Below the pieces are notes generated by a model, which worked only from the letters and a program-made list of their open reading frames with translations, had not been told where the DNA came from and ran no database searches. A DNA stretch of 64,000 bases from Bacteroidia bacterium (GTDB taxonomy: Bacteria; Bacteroidota; Bacteroidia; J057; JANWXU01): positions 1 through 64,000 of the forward strand of contig JANWXU010000006.1 of assembly GCA_025057395.1 (NCBI GenBank), in the 5' to 3' direction. Below are positions 20,862 through 32,800 of the stretch, one piece after another. The position numbers and the translations under genes are program-made. The stretch's first letter is position 1; each line of letters starts with the position of its first letter.

Positions 20862-23800
20862 CTACTCTATAATTACCTTAGCTCGAATTGCATCCTCTTC
20901 TGATTCTAAGCTAAGGAGATAAATTCCTTTAGCAAGATGTGAAACATCAACTAAAGTTTCTACATTTTCTATCAATACCTCTTTCTGTAAAAGAAGTCTA
21001 CCCTGCATATCCCAGAGCTTAAGCTTTGTACTCTTGGGTCCATTGCCTTGAAAACGAATATAGACTAAGCCTGCGCTAGGATTAGGATAGAGTATAAAAT
21101 CAACACCAGAAGAAGTTTCTTCCCTAGCTACTCTTTGTACAAAATTTACTACACTACTCCATTGCCCTAATGTACCTTGCCGAATAGAGCAAGTCGTGCA
21201 GTTGGCACGTACCCTTACCCCGTAAATGCCATTAGGTAAGAGACCCGTAAGTTGTATTCCTTGCTGGGGATGAGGTATAAGTACCTCTTGCCATCTTTCA
21301 GTTGGTTCATTGAGCAAGCCATATGAAAGTACGTAGCAAACTATACCCGGACTTAACCCTTGAAAATTTACACTAGCCTCGCTTGCACTACGCACAGTTA
21401 CTTGTAAATTTCCAGCAATGCAACTCCGCTCATTATTATTGCTAGCTGCTGTAGTAAATATTGCTGCTTCTCCAAAATTAGCGGCTCCATAAAAGCATAT
21501 GGGCGCTACACTTACTTCATAGGTTGTAGCAGCTGACAAATTAGTAAGCACTAAATTCGTAGTAGTTACCTCTAGGTGAGTATAATTTTCTTGGCCAATA
21601 GCACGATATCGCACCCTATATCTTGAGGTTCCTGCTACTACTGGCCAACTAATTTGAGCGCGGCTTGCCTCAATGGATGTAATAGTAACTAAAGGCATAG
21701 TCCAACCCTCAGGCACTATTATTACTTCAGAACTGCTGCATCCATTATCAATATCTATAACATTTAAGAAATAAGACCCTGGTGCTAAGCCACTAAAATT
21801 ACCATGGTTTTGTTGAATAGTTCCTAAGCGGTAAAGATAGCTACCACTTCCTCCTCTCACCTGAACATTTACCTGCCCCCCTCCATCACACAAGGCTGCT
21901 CGAACTTGGGTAGTAAGTACCAAATTACTACCCACACGTAAGGCAATTGGTATACGTCGCCCTTCGCAAAGCCCATTAGCGCCACTCACATAGTAAGTGG
22001 TGGTAGTAGATAGAAAAGGCGTCTCTAAACGAGGCTCTCTACTATCTGCAAGGGGCTCTCCTCCAACAGGCTGGCTATAAAGGCGATAGCTCTTAGCATT
22101 ACCATTGATAGTGATAGTAAACACGCCTGGGCTGCAGCGCGGGGCAGCTGTAGCTGCTAAAGGTTCAACTTCTGGCTCAATTTCTACAGTTACAGGTGCT
22201 CGCATCGATTCACAACCATTCACCACCCAAGCAGCAAAGTAATTTTGAGTTTGATTCACAAACGGTATCTCAATCGAAAAAGGAGAACCCGTTTCTCCTA
22301 CCCAATTACCCTGACCATCATAAAGACGCAAAAGAAAAGAATTATTATTACCCTCCGGAGAAGGAGCGCTAATAGTTACTACTCCAGCTCCACAACGAGT
22401 AATATTCCTTAGCTGGGGCGGGGTCAGCTGAGTAAACACCCTAATAGGTAAATTTATTCTTGGAGACTCACATCCTTGCTTCCAGCTGCTTACACTAAAG
22501 CTGGTATTACCCCCTACATTCACCCTAGCGGCATAAGGTGGATTACTAGACCTTGCCACTTCTTGGCCCTGAGCATCATAATAGCGTACCTCATCTACCA
22601 TACCCGCTACACTTGCTGTCAGCGTAACTATACCCGTGCTACAGACAGTTATGGGTTCAACAATAGGGGCAGAAGGAACCAAATTCACTACTACACGTAT
22701 AGCTCGTGCTTCACTCAAACAATTACCATTTCTAGCTCGAATATAATATGTTGCACTAGTACTTATTCTTCCCCCCTCTAGGGTATAAGGAGGAATTGTA
22801 GCAACATCAACTAATTGATTATTACTATCATAAAGCAATATTTCATTTCCTATGGGTGTGCCCATTGTTGCAGTAAAACGAACCAAGCCGCCACCACAAA
22901 AATTTAAATTCTCCGCAAAAGGAGTAGCAGGCAAAACTCCTATTTGGGCAACTGCAATTGCTCTAGGACTTTCGCAGCTACCCTCTACCGAACTAACATA
23001 AAAACTAGTAGTAGTAGTCAAATTAAAAGTAAAATTAACCACACCACTCGCACTACTAGCAACTACATCACCGCCTTGCAGAGAATTATATACTCGAATA
23101 CTTTCTCCCCCCAAAGTTTGTACAGTTAAAGATACTAATCCAGCACCGCAACGACTGACACTTTCTACTCTAGGTAGCGGCGGAATAGGCAGAATAGAAA
23201 TTACTACTGGCCTTCGTTCACTTTCACAGTTAGCAGTAAAACCTGATAAATAATAAGTTGTAGTACGGTTCAAAATACCTGTTACTAATTGCACATTCAC
23301 ACTACCTGGTGCTACTACCTGAGCAAATCCGCCACTAGAACTTTCATAAAGACGAATTTCCTCTGCTCCTTGGCTACTTACCGTAAGTGTAACCGCACCA
23401 CTACCACAACGACTTACATTATTCACTTCTACTTGTGAAGGCAACGATAATATATTTACACTAACCATCTGTCGGCTACTTCTACAATTTCCATTTACGC
23501 TGCTTACATAGTATAAAGTACTGCTGCTTACAAAGGGTATACTTAATACACCCCTATTTCCTACTATTACTCCTATTAGTTGCCCGCCACTAGGGGTATT
23601 ATAAACCTCTATTCTTTCAGCATTGGTACTCGAGCTAATGCTTAAGCTTACACTTCCCGCTCCACAACGACTAACCGGAGAAACAATTGGTAAAGAAGGA
23701 ATTTCCGTAACATTTACCCTCACGGCTACTCTTGGACTTTCACAAATGCCGCTTACAGAGGCTAAATAAAAAGTAGTAGTACTATTTAGTACTGGAGTGT

Positions 23801-26800
23801 TAATAAATACAATCCTACCCCTACCGCTCGTCAATTCTACTCCTCCTGCTTCTTGGCTGTAAAGGCGAACCTCACTACCACTTTCATTATATACAGTAAG
23901 TGTTACACTACCCACACCACATCGATTAGCATTTTCGGCTATGGGCAACATAGGAACAGACTCGATTTCTACCACTGCCGGAATGCGTTCTCCTATACAC
24001 CCCGTTTGCGAAGAAAAGGGTTCTAGATAATAAGTTTGAGTTTGGAGAGTAAAAGGTGTTGTTAATTCATAGGGAAAAATATTATCGCTCCATAAGGTTT
24101 CTCCTCCTGTGGGTAAAGCATATAGCCTTACAGCATCCCCTAGGCCTGTACTCAAAAAAGCTGTAAAAGTTACGCTACCAGCTCCACATCGAACAATGCG
24201 ACTTACAGGAGCTAAAGCCGGTACAGCATGAATTTGTGCCACAGCAGCTGTACGAGCCGAGCGGCATCCAGTTCTTTTATCTTCTGCCTCAAAATACCAG
24301 GTTGTATTGGTAGTTAACAGTGGAGTTTGCAATTCATAAGGGGGTGCATCATCAAAAGCGTCTGCCGTGGTGCCCGTAGCTAAAGAATAAGCGCGCATCA
24401 CATACTCACTAGTACCTACGGCTATTACTGTAAAACTTATTCTCCCTATTCCGCATCGACTAGAATTATTTACTACAGGCGGCGGAGGTAAAGATAAAGC
24501 CGAAACATTTACCGCTACCCGCTCACTTTCACACCCTGAGCTTCTGTTTCGAAAAGCTATATAGTAAATAACACCTTCTGTAGTAATCGACGGAATAGTT
24601 AACTGCGCAGGATTACCTAAGCTTTCTGCAAGCGCCTGACCACCCCTACTTGTACTATAAAGTAAAACCTGATTTCCCTGAAAATTACTTATTGTCAAAG
24701 TAATACTACCCTGCCCGCACCGCCTAAAACTAGTACTTTCAAGTATAGGTTGGGGCGGAATTCTTTCTATATTTGCTGTAGCAGCAATTCTACTACTTGT
24801 ACAACCTGTCTTAGCATCATAACTTTCTAAATAAAAAGTTTGATCACTGGTAACATTTACTTTAAGCTCATAAGGAAAAGATTCGTCTTCGGCTAATAAA
24901 TTATCACCAATAGGTTGGGCAAATAAACGAATGCTTGTTCCTAAGGGAAAAGACATATGGGCAGTAAAAGTTACTTCTCCTACACCACAACGCCGAATAT
25001 CATTCACCCGAGGTAGCCCAGGAATAGAATGAATTACTACTTCTATATTTGTACTATTACTCTCACAATTTTGAAGTACACTTCGAAGAGAATACGTGGC
25101 CGTAGTTTCTAAAGAGGGAGTTTCTAAAATAAAAGGACTAGAACTAGCTTCAGCTATAAAGTTACCATTCCTATCATAAAGCCGAACGCCATGTACATTT
25201 TCCACTACATTAGCTGTGATATGTACCTTTCCTGCTCCGCACCGACTTAAATTTGCTACAGCAGTAGGAGGTGAAGGAAGCCTTCGTATTTCCGCCTTAG
25301 CTTCTATGCGTTCACTTTCACAGCCTGTAGTTTGGTCTTGGATGCTCACATAGTAAGTGGTAGTTGTATTAAAATATAAAGGCACTACAAAAGGAAAGTT
25401 ACTTTCTTGCGCAATAACTTCTCCACCGCTTGGAGCGTTATAAATACGTACAGTTTGTCCTGTTGCTACACCCCGTACCGTGAAACTTATATTTCCTGGG
25501 CCGCATCTAAACACAGGATCAACCTGGGGCAAAGCAGGAATTTCATGCACAGTGGCTTGTACAAAAATACGAGAACTCTCACAACCACTATTAGCAGCAA
25601 CACTGCTAATACCAAAAGTTTGATTTCTGGTAATGATAGGAGTTGTTAATTCAAATGGTGCACGAAAAGTACTACTTATCCAATTTCCATTTTCGTCATA
25701 TAGTCTTACTTCTCTTACAGGTACTTGCCCAGCAGATACACTAAAAGTTACAGCTCCAGCTCCACAACGCTGTACCGAATTTACCAAAGGCTGCGCCGGA
25801 ATCGCAAGTATTTGCACTGGCACAGCTACTCGAGCACTACTGCAACCAGTTGCTACATTGTAGCTTTGTACAAAAAAGGTTGTAGTAGAACTTATGCTAG
25901 GAGTTACTAGCTCGTAAGGCCAACTATCGTCCTTAGCTAGTGGATTACCCCCTTGCCCTGTAGCGTAGAGAAGTACACCACTAGTACCCCCACCTACAGC
26001 ATGCACGCTTAAAGTTACACTTCCTTCCCCACATCGACTTGCCCCCAAAGCATTAGGGCGCGGCAAAGGCGGATTTACAATAGCTATTGCTACTACACGC
26101 GCACTACTACAGCCCGTAATACTATTGACTACCTGAACATAGTAAGAAGTAGTTTGTAAAACACTAGGAGTTGTAAGGCGAAAAGGTGGCGTGCTAGCAG
26201 AAGCTAGTAAAACTCCTCCTACAGAAGTAGAATATAATTGAACCTCCGTGCCTTCAATTTCTCCCATTTGTATACTAAAGGTAACAGGCCCACTTTCGCA
26301 GCGGCTAACACTACTCACTAATGGAGCACTAGGAATAGGATGAATATTTATAACAACAGGTACCCTTACACTTTCGCAACCGTTTATATCTCGACTTGCC
26401 AAGTAGTAAGTGGTACTTTGGTTCAAACTGGGCGTAACCAGATGATAGGGTGCTTGATCACTTTGCGCTATGATACTTCCACCCACCATAGCATTATAAA
26501 GTAAAATTTCTCTTCCCGCTGGCGTACCCATTTGAACTGTAATAGTTACACTTCCAGAGCCACAGCGCCCTATTTCACCAGCTGCAATTGGAATCCCTGG
26601 TAGAACCTGAGAAGGGTTTACTATGGCACTTACAGGGATGCGATGGCTGCTACAACCCGTTACAATATCATGACTTTCTAAATAAAATACTGTTGTGGTA
26701 CTTACTTGCGGAGAAGCTAAAATATAGGGTGCAACGCTACTACTTGCAATTGGAAATCCACCACTAGGAATAGTATATAGGCGTATTTCACTACCTGCAG

Positions 26801-29800
26801 GATTCCCCATGCGAACTGTAAAATTTACAGTACCACTATTACCGCAGACCCCACGATTCGAACTTATGGGTGCACCAGGTATAGCAAAAACTTTAACTTC
26901 CACCTCTACTCTGGGACTTTCACACTTCGAATTTGCATGATAAGCACTTATAAAATAACGAGTTGTAGTATTCAAAAAGCCTGTTCGAAATTCATATGGA
27001 GGAGTAAGAATTGCTAAAGGAATTTCTTCTGTTCGATTAGGGTATATACGCATCTCTGTGCCACTAGGCACCCCCATAGAACCTGTTAAAGTAACTACTC
27101 CTGGACCGCACCGACTAGCAGAACTCATAAAGGGTATACCAGGCGCAGCTACCACTTGGGCTATCACTTGCCGACGTGGACCTTCACAACCTGTTAAACT
27201 ACTAAATTGAGATATATAAAAGGTAGTAGTTCTTTCTAGCAAAGGGGTCTGCAATACTCCCTCACTACCAGCAATTACTTGGATAGGTAAATCACCAGCA
27301 GATTGCGTATAAAGTCGTAGCTCTGTACCTTGAGGAGCTAAAGCCTGAGCTGTAAAAGCAATAACACCGCGACCACAACGAGCTACATTATTACTTTCCA
27401 CTTCTCCGGGTGGAGTAGTATGAATAGTGACTACTACTGGTACACGAATACTTTGACAGTTATTTTCACTAGCTCTGCTACTCAAATAAAAAGTAGTAGT
27501 AGTTTGCACAAAAGCAAGATTTAGCACAAAAGGAGGTGTAAAACTTTGAATAATAGGAACTTCCTCCTCGGGTGAAGTATAAAGTGCTACGCTATTGCCG
27601 CTTTGGGGGGTCATTTGCGGGCTAATCGATACCCCCCCTGCTCCACAGCGCCCTACTGCACTCACCACTGGAGCTGTAGGAGATAAAAGAATAGTAGCCT
27701 CCAAAGGTACTTTAGGCCCTAGGCAACCTGTTTGTATACTAAATCCTGCAAAATAAAATGTTCGTGTTTGGTTTAATACTGGCGTTGTTAGTTGCGCTGT
27801 ACTTCCAGAGCCTACCACTATTGGTGAAAAACTAGCCTGATCTTCAAACATTTGTATTTCGGTACTCCCTGGAGCTATTATACTGAAGGTTACCACCCCA
27901 CTGCCGCAACGCCTTACTGAACTGCCTAGTACTGCTGAGGGAGCCTCTAAAATGTTTACTAATACAGGTACACGCTGCGAAGTACACCCTGTCCCCTGCT
28001 GAAAACTTTCTATATAAAAAAGCTGACTTTGCTGAACATTTTCCAAAGTGAACAAAGCTGGATTTTGACTAGTTTGGGCAATAGGCACTCCTCCTGTAAG
28101 TAAAGTATATAAACGTACACCAGAAACCTCCGGAGTATACAAAGCAGTTATAGTAACGCTTCCTGGACCGCAACGACTAATATCATTACTTTGCGGAAGT
28201 GCCAGTGGCGGCAATACGGTCAAAGCAACAGGAGTTCTACTGCTTTCACAATTATTATTATCAAATAGAGCTACATAATAAGTACTGCTAGTACTAATAG
28301 CTAGTGTGAATATATAAGGACTAAAAGTACGACTTTGTAAAGGAAGACCGCCACTAGGCTCACTATAAAGGCGAACTTCGCCTCCAGTTGTTACACCGGT
28401 AACACTAATTTCCACTAAACCTGCACCGCACCTTTGAATAGGCAGAGCATTTACACTATGGGGCAATTCTCGAACTTCTACTAGCACAGGCACACGGCCA
28501 CTAGAGCAATTGCCTGATAAGTCATAACTTTCTATAAAAAGGGTAGTACTGGTACTTAAGCCAGTACTTAGCAAATAAGGAGCCTCATTGCGACTATCTA
28601 GCATTTGCCCCCCTTCTGCCGCGCTCCAAAGTCTTACTCCTAAGCCCGAGCCGCTTACTTGCACTGTTAAAGTAACCACACCACTTCCACATCGAACTAT
28701 ATTTTGTGAAATTGGAGGCACGGGTATAGGATGAACTTTTGCTACAATAGGCTGCCTTCCACTACTACAGCTTGTGGCCGTATTTTGTAATTCTACAAAA
28801 AAAGTAGTAGTAGTAGAAACATCCGCAGTCAAGACATAAGGCGAAGTATTACGCACAACCAAAGGCGAGCCGCCACTTGCTTGAGTATATAAATAAGCCA
28901 CGTCTCCTTGTTGAGCATTATGAATAGTAAAACTAACTTCCCCTGCTCCACAGCGGCGTACTTCTGAGCCACCTATATTAATAGTTGCTGCCTGACTTAC
29001 AAAAGCTCTTACTGGCAAGCGAGGAGAAGTACACCCATTAGCAGGTTCAATATTTTCTATATAAAAAGTTTGAGTTTGAGTAAGGAGTGGCGTTATAAGG
29101 GTATAAGGCGCAGTATCATCTAATGCAATAGGCTGTCCTCCTGTAGCCTCTGTATATAAACGAACCTGACTCCCCGAAGGATTCCCCAAAGCTACTGTGA
29201 ATGTTACAGCACCTGTGCCACACCGAGTAACATCAACGCTGCTTACTTGCCCTAAGCTGCTACTAAGAGTAACAGTAGCCAAAACACGGCTGCTTTCACA
29301 AGTAGTTTGAGTATTACGTTGGCTAAAGTAGTAATTAGCACTTTGAATAGCCGAAACTCTTATTTCAAAAGGCGCAGAAGTAATACTTACTAAATTTCCT
29401 CCCTGCGGCGCATCGTACATAAGGACTTCATTTTCAGTTACTCCTGTTACTGTAAAAGTAACTACTCCCGGACCGCAACGGCTTACATTTTGCACCGTTA
29501 CATTAGGTAAGTTTTGCAAAAACACCCTTGCTACTACTTCTATAGCATTACTTCGGCAGAAAGAATCTTCACTTACTATATAATAAGTAGTATGAGTGGT
29601 TAAAGAAGAAGTAGTAAGCTCAAAAGGAAATAGGCTATCGCTAGCTACAGCAATAGGAGCATTGAGCGAGCTATACATTCGATAAAGTTGCTTACTAGTA
29701 AAATTATCAATTACTGTAAACGTAACAGAGCCGCTTCCACATCGAGTTACTACGCTTTCTTGCAAAATAGGAGGAGTAGGCAAATTACGGTAGATAATTT

Positions 29801-32800
29801 TTACAGGAACAAAATTGCTAGCACAGTTGCCCTGCGGATTTATAGCTGCTATGTAATAAGTAGTATGAGTAGTGATATTAGGAATAGTAAAAACAAAGGG
29901 AGCAGTAGCACGAGTTTCTAAAGCCTGACTTCCTATTTGACTATAAAGACGAATAACAGCACCAGCAGGCATGCCCATTTGAGCAGTAAAAGTAACAGGA
30001 CCAGGACCACAGCGAATAATCTCTATAGGCATAGGGTCTCCCGGATTGCCAATAGCAGAAGCGGTGACTTTAATACGCGGAGTTTCACAGCCAGGCTCAA
30101 ACTGGGTATCTTCAAAAGCTGCTGCTACCCAAAATTCCTGTACCCCACTAACAGATGGAGTAACCAATTCAAAAGGAAAAGAGCTATCCGTAGCAATAGG
30201 CACTCCCCCTTTTTCTTGAGTGTATAGTCGCGCAATTTGGCCCGCCGGATTGCCCATTTGTACAGTTATAGTAAGCGGTCCTGCATCACAGCGCCCTACA
30301 TTAGCAGCAGTAGGACGTTCGGGGCAATCGGAAAAAACAGCAATTGCCTTTTCATTAAATTCCATGGTTAAACCTGGCGCACTTCGTTGAAAAGGCCCTA
30401 ACCCTGAAACTTGTGCAGGAAAGGCTTGCCCTCCACTACCTGGTAAATCTATCCAGCCCGTTGGGCTGCCCCCGCTAATAAAGCCTCTAACACGGCAAAA
30501 ATCACGACTAAAAGCACTCCCTTCTCTTTCCGGACGCCACTGAACTCGTAAAGTAACATTATTGGTAGTTTGCGTACAAGTAGTAGGTGCTGGGGGTGTT
30601 AAATTAGGTCGCTCTTCTGTAACAAACCAAGTAGTTTTTACTACATTTTTGAAAGGATTGCCAAAAATTGTAGGAGGTTCAAAAACTTGGTCTTGTACTC
30701 GAATAGCAAAATTATCTCGCACGCCCAAGTTTTGTAAAGTTAGAGGAGCGTAATAAGTAGGAGTACCTACAGCAAATTTAAATTCACTGGCATCGCCCCG
30801 GCATTGGTCATCCGGAGGTGTAGGATATTCAGCTACACCTCCACCTAAACAATCCCGTACTAAGCGTCCTGTACTATTAGTAACCACCCAGCTACTATCA
30901 CTTCCGCCTGTGAGCAGGGCATTAGGAGGGGGCGTATTACAAGTTAGACGCAAATCATTATTATTGAGCCAAATACGCCCTCTTTGTAAGTCCAAAAGTC
31001 GATTAATTCGAAAAGGGCGTAAGAGCTGTAAATATTGGTCAATCTTATCGGTATCCATTCGCAAATTATCTATCATTGGATTACCATTTACGGAACTGGT
31101 AAAAACTACATTTTTGCGAATGGTATTCATAAAGTTTTCATTATAAGGTTGTGAGGCCTGCCCGGGATTGGGTACTGTAGGCATTGGCTCTAAAAGTCTA
31201 TCATAAATAAATACAGTTCCTCCTTCATTTACTAGGTCTGCTCCTTCATGCACTCTTCCATAAACACCAATATTAGGATAAGGACAGCCTGCAGGAAAGG
31301 GCGCAGGATAAGGACAAGGGTTAGCCCCTGGCGACTGCGGACTGCCCCTATCTACATACAAATAACTAAAGTCTCCCTGAAAGCCGTTATTAGGATTACC
31401 ATCAATATCCGTCCCCGAAGCTAACCATGGAGTATAATCAACATAAAATTTATTAGCATCGTTAATTGGATTAGCACCACAAACTAAACCCCTTGAAAAA
31501 TTATCTGCTAAAACAGCAATAGTAGCAGGGTTAGCATCTCCCCACCAATTACCACTCATATCTAAAATGCCGTTGGCTGGTCTTTGTCCTCCACTTTCTA
31601 GAACAGCTCCTACTTTACCAATTGTCAGGTGATTATTGAATACTTTAATCGAAGAAAGATTTCCGGGAGTAACATTTGAAGAAACCCAAACGACCGAATG
31701 AAAATTCCTAATAAAATTATTTTGAAACAATAATACTCGAATAAAATTATTCTGAGTAATATTTTCAAACTGAAAAGCAGCGCCAAAATCACCCGGAGAA
31801 TTGTTATACTGCCCATCTAAGGTATTATATCGAACATACCAGTCACCGTTTGCATCCCCGTTATTGTAGCGGAAACTCATAAAATGCAAGCCGCGCAAAC
31901 CGCAATCATTGCAGTTTAAACAATTACTGCCACAATTATCATAGCAAGCACTTTGAGCAGTACTAATTATAAGGCTAGCTGGTACTAGCCTAGCTATATA
32001 AGTATTGTATTCAAAGTAATTTACTCCCTCCACATCATCAATAAAAATAGCTCGGTTAGCAGCTATTGTAGTTCCGTTTTTGATATAATAGTATAATTGA
32101 TTATGTCTTATTACGTGCCCTTCCACTTTAGCACTTCCGCTTTTGTTATCTAGGGCTAACAAGCGCCCCCTTCCACCATTGTTGTAGTTTACATCATTAT
32201 CATTAATAAAGGTATTATATTCGACAAAAGTATTACGAATACGAGATTGTCCTAAGTTTCCACCAATGGCATCTCCTACTATTCTTAAATTGTAAGACTC
32301 ATTATCCTCGATGTGGTTATAACGTAAATAAGTACTATCAGCTTTGATAATTGAATTGGCATAAGGAGCATATACTCTTATAGAGACCCCTATTTCCCCC
32401 CCTTTGATAAAATTATTCTTAATATCTCCTTTATAAAAGTTAGTAGCATAAATTCCATAAATGTTACGAGAATTGGCAGCAGTGTAAGTATAACGCCGCT
32501 CTAGATTCGTTATAAAGGGAGAAATACCATTAAAGGTGGAAAGACCACCAGGTTCTTGCCCACCTCCAAAAACAATATTTCCTACTAGCAGAATATTATT
32601 CTGGATTTGAACATTTTGAAAAGCAGTACGAGTAGAACTAAAAAAAATAGTAGCAAATTGACAATTTTCAATTTTGTTATCACGTATAAAAATGCCAATA
32701 TTGGGGTCATTAGGGTTAGGAGAAAATCCGCCAAAAGCAGCTTCCTCATTTGTTACTAAAATTCCTACTCCATTCTCAGGGGAGCGGCCATTATTAGCAG

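Noticed and set aside
22476-30227. Several plus-strand ORFs across the giant gene
   Set aside because: Antisense artefacts of the repetitive Thr/Ser-rich coding sequence; biased composition, no recognisable domains.
21930-30300. Regularly spaced repeats considered as CRISPR or DNA satellite
   Set aside because: Period of about 262 bp, in frame, conserved only at protein-motif level; no short identical direct repeats with unique spacers.
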